Below, piece after piece: positions 1-7,461 of a DNA stretch of 50,152 bases. Numbering within the stretch: the stretch's first letter is position 1; the number at the start of each line of letters is the position of its first letter. The notes beneath the pieces were generated by a model. It was not told the origin of the DNA and did no database searches. It saw nothing but the letters and a program-made list of their open reading frames with translations. Source of the stretch: Ectothiorhodospiraceae bacterium WFHF3C12 (lineage in GTDB: Bacteria; Pseudomonadota; Gammaproteobacteria; Nitrococcales; Nitrococcaceae); contig JACDUA010000029.1 of assembly GCA_013519935.1 (NCBI GenBank), positions 1 through 50,152 on the forward strand, read 5' to 3'. The translations under genes and the position numbers were made by a program.

Positions 1-454
1 CGCCCCGGCCGGCCTCCCAGTCGGCCAGCATGTCCCGGCGGTAGATCAGGTACTGGTCGAAGACGTCGGCCAGCTGCTCGGCCAGCTGCCAGCGCCGCAG
101 CTCGGCGGGCGTGCCTTCCAGGTAATGGGCGACGCGCGGAATCTCGCCGGCAAGCTCGGGCAGTAGCGCATAGAGATGCCAGCGCAGGTTCTCCCGCTCG
201 TAGGCCGAGCTGTCCGGCGAGGCCGGCAGGCTGGTGCTCAGCAGCTGCCAGAAGAACTTCGCCGGCAGGGGAAAGGCCAGGTTCGCCGCCACCCCCTCGC
301 CCTCGGCCAGGCGCATCTGCAGCCACCGGCTCACCCCCCGGTTCGGTACCAGCACCGTCTCGGCGGCCAGCGGCGGCGCCCCGGAACGCCCCAGCAACAC
401 CGCCAGCAGCTCCGCCAGCCGGTCGAGATCGTGGTGATGATAGAGGTAGAACAT
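1..454 (-). CDS. recC: RecC, exodeoxyribonuclease V gamma subunit (N-terminal part)
   Basis: Only the first 151 codons lie in the window; the gene continues beyond base 1. The protein begins MFYLYHHHDLDRLAELLAVL and contains VPNRGVSRWLQMRLAE at about residues 37-52 and FPLPAKFFWQLL at about 63-74, which are recognisable RecC N-terminal blocks. RecC is the DNA-scanning, Chi-recognising subunit of RecBCD, which processes double-strand ends for recombination and degrades foreign linear DNA. The ATG at 454 is the natural start because the conserved family N-terminus begins there. recB and recD would be expected further along the minus strand, outside the window. Confidence 0.92.
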   Translation of the reverse strand, partial: MFYLYHHHDLDRLAELLAVLLGRSGAPPLAAETVLVPNRGVSRWLQMRLAEGEGVAANLAFPLPAKFFWQLLSTSLPASPDSSAYERENLRWHLYALLPELAGEIPRVAHYLEGTPAELRRWQLAEQLADVFDQYLIYRRDMLADWEAGRG

Positions 455-555
455 CCGTCGTTATCGGTCCCGGCCGGCGCCTGAGGGCAGGGCCTTACTA
501 TCCGGAGTGGGCGGCTGGAATGTCAAAGCCGGGTGCTATCCCAGGGGCATTTTGC

Positions 556-790
556 GGTCTTCCCCTCTCCCCAACCCCTCTCCCGCCAGGGGAGAGGGGC
601 TCTACACGGCGGGCCGGTGTCGTTGCCTGGTCGGCTCGCGGGCGATGAGCCGACTCCTCATTCCCCTCGTCCCTGGTGGGATAGGGGCCGGCTCCGTATT
701 CCCCTCTCCCCTTGTGGGAGAGGGGTTAGGGGAGAGGGGCGCAACCCATCCGCGCCGAAGTCGGCGCTCCCGCAAACAGTCAAAAAACGG
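556..790. repeat. Intergenic repeat block (D modules)
   Basis: The 513-base gap between recC and the transporter holds two copies of a purine/pyrimidine palindrome (CCCCTCTCC ... GGAGAGGGG) at about 562-600 and 702-739. A GCGCCGAAGTCGGCGCTCCC element follows at about 751-770. The same modules recur in most intergenic regions of this window outside 5.0-20.8 kb. No gene is visible in the gap. Confidence 0.75.
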
Positions 791-967
791 CGCAAAGGCC
801 CGCCTCACATGCGGGAGTGGCGATACCGCCGCGAAATGCCCTCAACCCGTCTGACCGGTGCTGAATACCCAGCCGCGCCGCTTCCGGTGCCCGGTGGCTG
901 GCTTCGATTGGTTAAGATGGGCCCTCGATTGCCGTGCGACGACCCGGCAGACCGGAGGGAACGATCG

Positions 968-2593
968 ATGCCCGAAACGGACACCTTGATGGCCGTGGAG
1001 ATTCTCTTCCAGAGATCGGAGCTGGTGGTGACGTTCCTGATCGTGCTGATCGGCATCGCCTTCGGCAACCTCACCATCAAGGGCATCGGCTTCGGCTCCA
1101 GCGGCGTGCTGATCGCGGCCATGGTCGCGGGCTACTTCTACCAGTTCGAGCCCATCAGCATCCTGGCCGACCTCGGCATCGTGCTGTTCCTGCTCTGCGT
1201 CGGGCTGGAGGCCGGGCCCAGCTTCTTCCGGGCGTTCAAGCAGCATGGCCGGCGTTTCATCACCAACGTCCTGGTGCTGCTCGCCGTCTCCGGCGTCAAC
1301 ACCGTCGCCATCATCGCCGTCTCGGGGGTGCCCATCGGCGTCGGCCTGGGGCTGTTCGCGGGCTCGTTCACCTCCAGTCCGGCGCTGATCAGCGCCCTGC
1401 AGTTCAGCCCCGAGAAGGAGGTCATCTTCGGCTACGGCGTGGGCTACCCGTTCGGCCTGCTCGGGGTGATCCTGTTCATCAGCATCGCCGTGCGGGTGCT
1501 GCGGGGGCGCATGGAGGAAGAGCTCAAGGGCCGCAGCCGCCTGCACGCGGCCATCTACCGCCTGGACAGTCCCGACCTCCACGGCAAGCTGATCCGCGAC
1601 GCGACGGTCTTCCAGGAACACGACGTGGCCGTCTCCGGCATCCTGCGCGACCTCTCCGTGCGCTTCGCCAGCGGCAGCACGGTGCTCCAGCAGGGCGACA
1701 TCCTGCGCCTGGAAGGGCTGCCGGAGGACGTCGCCGCGGCCGGCGCGGCCATCGGCGAGGAGGTGCACCAGGCCTTCGACGAGCATGCGGAGCTCGATAC
1801 GCGTTCCATCGTCGTCGAGAACACCGCGGTGGTGAACCGCTCCCTGCGCGATCTCGGGCTGCGGCTGCGGTTCAACGTTTCGCTTACCCGCATCAGCCGC
1901 GCCAACGTCGAGTTCGTGCCCTCCGAGGACGAGCCCCTGTCCCACGGCGACATCGTCGTGGCGGTGGGCGCGCCGAGCCAGCTCGACCAGCTGGAGCAGT
2001 TCCTCGGCCAGGAGCACCGCACCGTTCAGCGCCGGGTGGACATCGGCTCCCTCGCCGCCATCCTGTTCCTGGCCTTCGCCCTCGGCGGCATCGTCCTGCC
2101 CATCCCCGGCCTGGGGCCCTTCTCCCTGGGTATCGCTGGGGGCGCGCTGATCGCCGGGCTGATATTCGGGCACCTGGGGCGCATCGGCAACTTCATCGGC
2201 CGCTTCCCCCGCGACGCCACTGCCGTGCTCCGGGAACTCGGCCTGGCCCTGTTCTTCGTCCAGGTGGGCCTGGAGACCGGGCAGAGCTTCGTCGAGTCCC
2301 TGGACTTCCAGGCCGTTTACTACGCCCTCTACGCCGTGCTTTTCGCCGTCGTGCCCATGGCCGGCAGTTTCCTCGTCGGGCACTACCTTATGCGCATCCC
2401 GGTGAGCGAATGCTTCGGCGTGATCTGCGGCGGCATGACCTTCACGCCGGGGCTCGACATCATCCGCCAGGTGGACAGCTCCGAGCGCCCGATCGTCGCC
2501 TATTCCTCCGTGTATCCTGTGGCGCTGATCCTGGTGATCGTGCTGGTGCAGGGCATGCACCTGGCGCTGGTCAGCCTCGGGGCCGGGGGCTGA
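968..2593 (+). CDS. AspT/YidE/YbjL-family transporter with two RCK-C domains
   Basis: A 541-residue inner-membrane protein. Two hydrophobic blocks (about residues 10-180 and 355-541) flank a soluble centre of about 150 residues. Each membrane half resembles the AspT/YidE/YbjL duplication domain: glycine-rich helices, LFLLCVGLEAGPSFF in the first half and LALFFVQVGLETGQSF in the second. The soluble centre looks like two TrkA-C (RCK-C) domains, as in YidE and YbjL. AspT exchanges aspartate for alanine; the substrate here cannot be read from sequence. The frame is open upstream to 533, but the ATG at 968 has a good ribosome site (GGAGGGA at 954-960) and starts next to the first membrane block. 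It appears monocistronic. Confidence 0.85.
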   Translation: MPETDTLMAVEILFQRSELVVTFLIVLIGIAFGNLTIKGIGFGSSGVLIAAMVAGYFYQFEPISILADLGIVLFLLCVGLEAGPSFFRAFKQHGRRFITNVLVLLAVSGVNTVAIIAVSGVPIGVGLGLFAGSFTSSPALISALQFSPEKEVIFGYGVGYPFGLLGVILFISIAVRVLRGRMEEELKGRSRLHAAIYRLDSPDLHGKLIRDATVFQEHDVAVSGILRDLSVRFASGSTVLQQGDILRLEGLPEDVAAAGAAIGEEVHQAFDEHAELDTRSIVVENTAVVNRSLRDLGLRLRFNVSLTRISRANVEFVPSEDEPLSHGDIVVAVGAPSQLDQLEQFLGQEHRTVQRRVDIGSLAAILFLAFALGGIVLPIPGLGPFSLGIAGGALIAGLIFGHLGRIGNFIGRFPRDATAVLRELGLALFFVQVGLETGQSFVESLDFQAVYYALYAVLFAVVPMAGSFLVGHYLMRIPVSECFGVICGGMTFTPGLDIIRQVDSSERPIVAYSSVYPVALILVIVLVQGMHLALVSLGAGG

Positions 2594-2664
2594 GCGAGCC
2601 CGCGCAGGCCGGATACGGTCGTCATCCAGAACCCGCACTAACGCCCACTGGCCGACAGGCGCCG

Positions 2665-2910
2665 GGCCCGTTTCCCCTCTCCCCTGGCGGGAGAGGGGTT
2701 AGGGGAGAGGGGGAAGATCATTCGCGCCGAGGTCGGCGCTCCCACATGTCCGGGGCCACCTGTGGGAGGGGCGTCCCCGCCGCGATAAGGTCTCTACGCA
2801 TTCGCGGCCAGGGGCCGCTCCTACGGCGGGCAACAACACCTGTAGGAGCGCCGCAAGGCGCGATCACAAGCATTTCGCCGCGAAGCCGGGCCTCCCGCGG
2901 GTATGCGCAT
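2665..2910. repeat. Intergenic composite repeat array
   Basis: In order on the plus strand: a CCCCTCTCC/GGAGAGGGG palindrome at about 2673-2711, a GTGGGAGGGGCGTCCCCGCC element at about 2763, a GCGGCCAGGGGCCGCTCCTA element at about 2803, and a TGTAGGAGCGCCGCAAGGCG element at about 2840. The order matches the reverse orientation of the arrays elsewhere in the window. The last 100 bases before the downstream toxin-antitoxin genes hold no recognisable repeat. Confidence 0.7.
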
Positions 2911-3007
2911 GTGGCCACAGATACGCACTCAATCCCACCGAAATGTGGTGAATGGACCTGCACTGCCGGTAGCATGAAGATGTTCAGCACTCAAAAAGGT
3001 GACGCCA

Positions 3008-3298
3008 GTGACGCGAGCTGAAGCATTGCGCCGGCTCCAGGCCCACAAGACGCGCCTCGCCCGTGAGTATGGCGTGATGGATCTGGCGTTGTTCGGCTCC
3101 GTTGCTCGCGACGATGCCGAAGCCACCAGCGATATCGATGTCCTCGTTGAGTTCGATGGGCCCGCAACCTCGAAGCGATACTTCGGCGTTCAGTTCTATC
3201 TTGAGGACCTGCTCGGCTGCCCGGTAGACCTTGTCACAGAAAAGGCGCTCCGCCCGGAGTTGCGGCCATACGTCGAACGCGAAGCGATTCATGTCTGA
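3008..3298 (+). CDS. mntA: MntA-like nucleotidyltransferase antitoxin
   Basis: A 96-residue minimal nucleotidyltransferase with the signature LALFGSVARDDAEATSDIDV: the GS pair and the DxD metal ligands are present. In MntA-HepT pairs this enzyme transfers AMP to a tyrosine in the HepT active-site loop and so silences the RNase toxin. The GTG at 3008 is chosen because AAAAGG ends 8 bases upstream and the protein then begins MTRAEALRRLQAHK, a typical family N-terminus. A GTG at 2999 would add three residues. The gene overlaps the downstream hepT remnant by 8 bases, the usual operon layout. The antitoxin appears intact although its partner is broken. Confidence 0.85.
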   Translation: MTRAEALRRLQAHKTRLAREYGVMDLALFGSVARDDAEATSDIDVLVEFDGPATSKRYFGVQFYLEDLLGCPVDLVTEKALRPELRPYVEREAIHV

Positions 3299-3649
3299 CC
3301 GCAAGCCGTCCAAACGGGAACGGGTCTTCTACCTGGATGACATGATCGCCTTTGCTGAAAGGTTCAGGCCTATACCTTCGGGCTGGACCAGGCGGGGTTC
3401 GTTGGCGATGGGCGCACCTACGACGCGACCCTCCTAAACCTCGAGCTGATTGGCGAGGCGGCCACTCACGTTCCCGACAACATCCGTCAGGCGCATCCGG
3501 AGATCCCGTGGCGGCTCATCATTGCGACCCGCAATCGTTTGATCCTCGCCTACCTGGGAATCGACGACGATACCGTATGGAGCATCGTGCAGGACGACAT
3601 TCCCGGCCTGCTTGATGCGCTGAAGGCGCTCAGAGTACGCCAAGGCTAG
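3291..3649 (+). pseudogene. hepT: HepT-like RNase toxin, frameshifted, active-site His lost
   Basis: Two overlapping frames together give a HepT (DUF86) protein. The first runs from ATG 3291 through RVFYLDDMIAFAERF. The second starts around TAT at 3371 with YTFGLDQAGF, continues through LLNLELIGEAATHVPDNIRQ and ends at TAG 3647-3649. Only 11 bases separate the frames where 12 are expected, so one base is missing near 3363-3371. HepT toxins carry an RX4HXY motif; here the segment reads RNRLILAY, so the histidine is replaced by leucine (CTC at 3545-3547) while the arginine and tyrosine remain. The toxin therefore looks inactive for two independent reasons. A sequencing error could explain the frameshift but not also the substitution. 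Confidence 0.8.
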
Positions 3650-3740
3650 ATTGCGGCCCCGTGCCGGAGCAGGCTGACTCGCCCCGCGCTGCCGGTTTCG
3701 CCAATCTCTGCTCGTTTGGGCAGCGGAGGGAGGACCCGGG

Positions 3741-3905
3741 CGCGCCGAGGATGCCGCTCCCACAACGCTCTGAAAGTCGCGCGGCATGGACGGAGCTGTG
3801 GGAGGCGCGTCCCCGCGGCGATGGGTGGGCTGTCGGTTCGCCGCCAGGGGCCGCTCCTACGGGGGGCGCGGCACCTGTAGGAGCGGCACAAGCCGCGATC
3901 CGTTG
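3741..3905. repeat. Intergenic composite repeat array (reverse order)
   Basis: Between the hepT remnant and the broken CopG-like gene lie, in plus-strand order, a GCCGCTCCCACAAC element (about 3752), GTGGGAGGCGCGTCCCCGCG (about 3800), CGCCAGGGGCCGCTCCTACG (about 3841) and TGTAGGAGCGGCACAAGCCG (about 3876). The order is the same as in the arrays at 40.7 and 43.8 kb. Confidence 0.7.
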
Positions 3906-3931
3906 TGGAGCCGGTACCATGACCTGGCTGG

Positions 3932-4201
3932 CTATCGATCCTCACGCAAGCGGCCTTCCCGTACTTGTGAATGATGCTTGCAACCAGGGTTTGATACGGA
4001 ATGCCCTCCGCCAGCGCCTTCTTCTGGAGGCCGTAGATCCTTGGACGAAAGCCGGGTATTGATACGCGCATCCTTCTTGAACATGGCCTCCGCGTATTCC
4101 TGATGCCGCTTCTGGGTATCCGCTGCATCCGGCGCCCGCTTGAGATCTCTGGCCTCAAATGCTTCCAACAGTTCACGCTCGTCCTGATCCAACTTGCTCA
4201 T
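3932..4201 (-). pseudogene. CopG-like antitoxin with two compensating frameshifts
   Basis: Read from ATG at 4201 the protein starts MSKLDQDERELLEAFEARDL and reaches KKDARINTRLSSKDL. The expected continuation, GLQKKALAEGIPYQTLVASI then IHKY, lies in another frame from about 4034 down to 3962. The first frame then resumes with REGRLREDR and stops at 3932. The stitched product would be an antitoxin of about 90 residues with a ribbon-helix-helix-like C-terminus. Two nearby indels, at about 4029-4037 and 3957-3962, disrupt and restore the frame, so about 24 residues would be mistranslated. Upstream, a 24-codon open stretch ends in a TGA overlapping this ATG. It could be the tail of a lost partner toxin, but I do not recognise it. 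Confidence 0.6.
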
Positions 4202-4309
4202 CTCCGACCTCCCAGGTAGGTCTTGGTCGCCTTCCGGCTCGGAATGACGATTTTCAGAACAACTTCATGAGATCACACAGGATCCGATGACCCCCTGCCC
4301 AGGGGAATA

Positions 4310-4336
4310 TTGAAAAGAGAGGGGTTAAGGTATAAT
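4310..4336 (+). promoter_or_regulatory. Probable sigma70 promoter of brnTA
   Basis: TTGAAA at 4310-4315 and a perfect TATAAT at 4331-4336, with a 15-base spacer (short of the ideal 17). Transcription would begin near 4343, only about 3 bases before the brnT ATG at 4346, so the message would be almost leaderless. BrnTA operons are normally repressed by BrnA or the BrnT-BrnA complex, so an operator is expected here, although no clear dyad was seen. Confidence 0.6.
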
Positions 4337-4345
4337 TTCAATACC

Positions 4346-4618
4346 ATGCTCCGTTTCGAGTTCGATGAGACCAAGAGTCGATCAAATGCGGTTAAGCACG
4401 GGGTCGACTTTGTCGAGGCGCAACTTCTGTGGGATGACCCGGACTTGCTGGAAATCCCGGCGCAAACCATTGACGAACCCAGATATCTGTTGATCGGCCG
4501 TATGGACGGGAAACATTGGTCCGCGGTGGTGACCTACAGGGGAAAGACCATCCGCATCATATCTGTCCGGCGTGCTCGGGCAGAGGAGGTAGCGCTTTAT
4601 GAAAGCGAAGGACTTTGA
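4346..4618 (+). CDS. brnT: BrnT-family ribonuclease toxin
   Basis: A 90-residue protein of the usual BrnT length. It begins MLRFEFDETKSRSNAVKHGV, the typical BrnT opening with the KHGVDF box, and ends with IRIISVRRARAEEVALYE, the conserved RxxSxRxA...E..Y tail. BrnT has a RelE-like fold and cleaves RNA to arrest growth. The ATG at 4346 has no Shine-Dalgarno sequence, and the -10 box lies directly upstream, so leaderless translation is likely. The 3' end overlaps brnA by 20 bases. All motifs are intact, unlike the two toxin-antitoxin remnants just upstream. Confidence 0.88.
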   Translation: MLRFEFDETKSRSNAVKHGVDFVEAQLLWDDPDLLEIPAQTIDEPRYLLIGRMDGKHWSAVVTYRGKTIRIISVRRARAEEVALYESEGL

Positions 4619-4829
4619 CCGCAAGTTTGAAGACGGAGAAGACGTTACCGGGTCTCTGGATCTGAGCAAGGCGCGACGATCCGGTCACGAGCAACGGCGG
4701 GTGAACGTGGACTTCCCGACCTGGATGATCGAATCCCTGGATCGGGAGGCCCGGCGCTTGGGCGTCACGCGTCAGTCCATTATCAAGATCTGGCTCGCCG
4801 AGCGGCTGGAGCAGACACACTCCGGCTAG
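4599..4829 (+). CDS. brnA: BrnA-family antitoxin
   Basis: A 76-residue protein whose ATG lies inside the end of brnT, giving the usual translational coupling of toxin then antitoxin. The C-terminal half, RRVNVDFPTWMIESLDREAR then RLGVTRQSIIKIWLAERLEQ, is a ribbon-helix-helix DNA-binding domain of the BrnA/CopG type. The charged N-terminal half would wrap the toxin. BrnA neutralises BrnT by direct binding and represses the shared promoter. Confidence 0.87.
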   Translation: MKAKDFDRKFEDGEDVTGSLDLSKARRSGHEQRRVNVDFPTWMIESLDREARRLGVTRQSIIKIWLAERLEQTHSG

Positions 4830-4944
4830 GGCGGCCATACGGGCCGCGAAGCCCGGGGCTGACGTGTGCGGGACGCTCTTCACGCCCGCCTCCGCGCCGG
4901 GGTGAGGCCCAACGTTCCTCTTTTCCCCCCAAGAGAGAAGGGCC

Positions 4945-4995
4945 ACCCCCAACCTCCCCTCTCCCCTCGCGGGAGAGGGGCTAGGGGAGAGGGGG
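4945..4995. repeat. D-module palindrome; rest of the 4830-5248 gap is blank
   Basis: One CCCCTCTCC/GGAGAGGGG palindrome follows brnA. It is the last chromosomal repeat module before 20.85 kb. A short GCGGCC/GGCCGC hairpin lies at about 4840-4855. From 5000 to 5248 I see nothing recognisable: the sequence is C-rich with short A-runs and leads into the WYL regulator. Confidence 0.65.
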
Positions 4996-5248
4996 ATGCC
5001 CCAAAACCACCCCGACACCCCCTGTCACCCCGAGCCCGCAAAATCCCCACCCAAACAACCTGCAAAATCTGACAGACGACTCACCTGGGGCATCAAGGGT
5101 GCCAACATCAACAAAATCAAGAGCAAAGCGCCCACGCCCTACCGCGCCGGCACTGCCCGGCATGGGTCGACCCCCGTTGCGTACCGCTCACCCCGCGGTC
5201 TACAGTCAAAGCAGGGGTGAATGGCCAGTCATAAGAGCCGAGGGGGTC

Positions 5249-6234
5249 ATGGGGGACACGCTGCTACGCCAGTGGACGATGCTGCGCGCGATTCCACGCG
5301 CGCCACGCCGAAAGACCACGCCGGAGCTGGTCGAGCACCTGCGCGACGAGGGCTTCGACGTCACCGCGCGCACCGTCCAGCGCGATCTCAACAAGCTCTC
5401 CGGCAGCCTGTTCCCGCTCTACTGCGACGAGCGCGACACCACCCACGCCTGGCAGTGGCCCGCCGACGTGGAGATCCTGGACATCCCCGCCATGGAGCCC
5501 CAGACGGCCCTGGCCTTCTGGATGGCCAAGGAACACCTGCAGCGCCTGCTGCCGCCCAACACCCTGCGCGCCCTGGAAGGCCACTTCGACCAGGCCCAGA
5601 AGGTTCTCAGCAGCAACAGCCCCGTCAGCCACTGGCCGGAGAAGGTGCGCGTCGTCTCCCGCGGCCAGCCGCTCATCCCGCCGTCCGTGGACGGCCAGGT
5701 GCTGGAGACCGTCTACGAGGCCCTGCGCATCGAGCGCCGCTTCAAGGCGCGCTACAGGCGCCGCGAGGACCAGCAGCCCCGCGACTACGACGTCAACCCG
5801 CTCGGCCTGGTGCTGCGCGGCTCGGTGATCTACCTCATCTGCACCGTCTTCGAGTACGACGACCCGCTGCAGATGGCGCTCCACCGCATGGACAGCGCCG
5901 AGCTCACCGACACCCCGACGCACGTGCCCTCCGGTTTCGACCTGGACGACTACCTGCGGGAGAACTACCTGGACTTCCGCCTGGGCGATCCCCTGCGGCT
6001 GCACATCCGCATCAGCAGCGAGATCGCCAAGCACCTGGAAGAGACGCCGCTGGCCGACGACCAGCACATCGGCCTGGACGAGAACGGCTGGCGGGAGCTG
6101 ACCGCCACGGTGTCCGATATATACAGCTTCGGTGGTGGTTACTGGGCTTCGGAGACAGTGTGGAGGTTACTGGCCCGGCGCCCCTGCGCAATGAGATAGC
6201 TACCGCGCTGCAAAACGCGGCCCGAAGGTATTAG
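5249..6234 (+). pseudogene. WYL-domain transcriptional regulator, frameshift near the C-terminus
   Basis: The frame starts at ATG 5249 (MGDTLLRQWTMLRAIPRAPR), with an N-terminal helix-turn-helix (about residues 1-75) and a WYL domain. The nominal WYL triad reads VIYLIC at about residues 193-198. The expected C-terminal segment, LRWWLLGFGDSVEVTGPAPL then RNEIATALQNAARRY, is present but in the next frame, ending at TAG 6234. Only five bases (ATATA, about 6118-6122) separate the frames where six are expected, so one base is missing in an AT run. As read, translation runs on to 6199 with an aberrant tail. WYL regulators often sense nucleic-acid ligands and control defence genes; this one is close to a defence island. 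Sequencing error or slipped-strand variation are both possible. Confidence 0.78.
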
Positions 6235-6351
6235 TGCGTTCCAAGTCGCGTTTCGGCCGGGGCACGGGATCTCGCGAAAGATACCTATCTCAGGCGGGGG
6301 CAGAAATGAGAATCCGCTTCGAAAGCAATCAATCAAGAACTCGGGAGCAAT

Positions 6352-7101
6352 ATGTTTTCAAAGAAAATTCTCACTGGCGCATTCACTCTCGCTCTGACCG
6401 TCGGTGTTGCTGCCTGTGGCGGCGGTGGCGGTGGCGGTGACAGTGACGGCGGCGTTACTGGTGGAAGTGAGTCCCCGGAAGGCTTGTGGTCGGGTACATT
6501 CACGGAGCGCACGGACTCCGGCGACGTAACGTTCGACGTCCAGGGGCTTGCCTATGACGGCGACCTCATCATGATCAGCGAGTCGGCGGGCGTGGTTTAC
6601 GAAGGTCGCTACAGCCTATCCGGTTCAACGCTTACGGCGCAGGTCGATGCGTACGACAATGGTCCAATTGGCACCGCTACCGTCACGGCCGAGGTGGACT
6701 CGCGATCAACGATTCAGGGCACTTTCGATACGAGTTATGGCACTAATGGGAGCATCAACCTCGGGTACGAGCCTGTCTATGATCGGGATGTTGCGCTGTC
6801 CGATATCGCGGCCAACTGGTCGGGGACGTCCGGCGGGATCACAACGACCATTGCTATCGACAGTCAAGGCAACGTGAACGGCTCAGATGGCGCCGGTTGC
6901 CAATATAATGGCACGGCAGAACTCATAAAGGCAGGAAAGAACCTATTCCGACTGAGCGTTACCGCGAGCAACTGTGGGAGCGCCAATGGCGACTACAGTG
7001 GTTACGCGGCGCTGCTTGACGGCACCTCCAGGAACAGCGTGCTCCAGTACACGCTGATTAACAGCTCTTACATCATCATTGACTACCTGGAACGGCAATG
7101 A
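6352..7101 (+). CDS. Secreted lipoprotein of unknown function
   Basis: A 249-residue protein with a lipoprotein signal peptide: KK near the start, a hydrophobic core, and the lipobox GVAAC with Cys22, followed by seven glycines, a flexible tether. The mature part has two similar halves rich in Gly, Ser and Thr with alternating strands (SPEGLWSGTFTERTDSGDV at about 41-59 and ANWSGTSGGITTTIAID at about 154-170), which suggests a duplicated beta-rich domain. The ATG at 6352 has GGGAG at 6342-6346. Probably attached to the outer membrane. I do not recognise the family. GC content is lower than in the flanking housekeeping genes. Confidence 0.75.
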   Translation: MFSKKILTGAFTLALTVGVAACGGGGGGGDSDGGVTGGSESPEGLWSGTFTERTDSGDVTFDVQGLAYDGDLIMISESAGVVYEGRYSLSGSTLTAQVDAYDNGPIGTATVTAEVDSRSTIQGTFDTSYGTNGSINLGYEPVYDRDVALSDIAANWSGTSGGITTTIAIDSQGNVNGSDGAGCQYNGTAELIKAGKNLFRLSVTASNCGSANGDYSGYAALLDGTSRNSVLQYTLINSSYIIIDYLERQ

Positions 7102-7123
7102 CCGTCCGGCTCAGCTGGGTTCA

Positions 7124-7163
7124 GCGGAAGGCGTGGGCAGAACTTTCCCGCCACGCCTTCCGC
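7124..7163 (+). terminator. Strong hairpin after the lipoprotein gene
   Basis: A perfect 13-base-pair stem, GCGGAAGGCGTGG at 7124-7136 pairing with CCACGCCTTCCGC at 7151-7163, with a 14-base loop. It lies 22 bases after the lipoprotein stop. No T-run follows, so it may stabilise the 3' end or act with Rho rather than as a classical intrinsic terminator. Confidence 0.55.
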
Positions 7164-7188
7164 GCCAATAGGGGGTGTTGAGAGAGCC

Positions 7189-7431
7189 ATGGCCCACGTC
7201 ATGCCCTCCAACCCCAGCGAGCTCCGCCTGGCCGGTGGCCCCGAGCGCGAGCTGGTGACGCCGGAACAACTGGCTGACGCCCTGCCCGACGACTACACGG
7301 TGTTCCACACCGTGCACTGGGCCGGCATGACGCCCCGGCAACAGCGATCCGGCGAGATCGACTTCGTCATCGTGAACCAGTCCGGCGACGTGCTCCTCGT
7401 GGAGCAGAGGAATGGAGCGCTTGTCGAGGGT
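7189..7431 (+). pseudogene. 5' stump of a NERD-domain protein, cut at an island junction
   Basis: The frame starts at ATG 7189 and encodes an N-terminus typical of NERD (nuclease-related) helicases: SELRLAGGPERELVTPEQL, DDYTVFHTVHW, GEIDFVIVNQSGDVLLVEQR and NGALVEG. The E-x-D and E-x-(K/R) positions of a nuclease core are present, though the usual QK reads QR. Similarity stops at about 7431, after which the frame passes into sequence complementary to the downstream gene on the minus strand and ends at 7584. NERD helicases usually run several hundred residues further, and no 3' part was found in the window. This looks like a gene truncated when the McrBC-containing segment entered. Confidence 0.65.
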
Positions 7432-7461
7432 ACGTCAGCCCACTGCCGCAGGCTACGCTCC

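Noticed and set aside
176-854. Short plus-strand frames opposite recC and in the following repeats
   Set aside because: They run antisense to recC or through palindromic repeats and have no ribosome sites.
2931-2943. AATCCCACCGAAA repeated at 19814-19826, each upstream of a nucleotidyltransferase gene
   Set aside because: A 13-base match is expected by chance many times in 50 kb; the shared location is suggestive but the flanks do not match.
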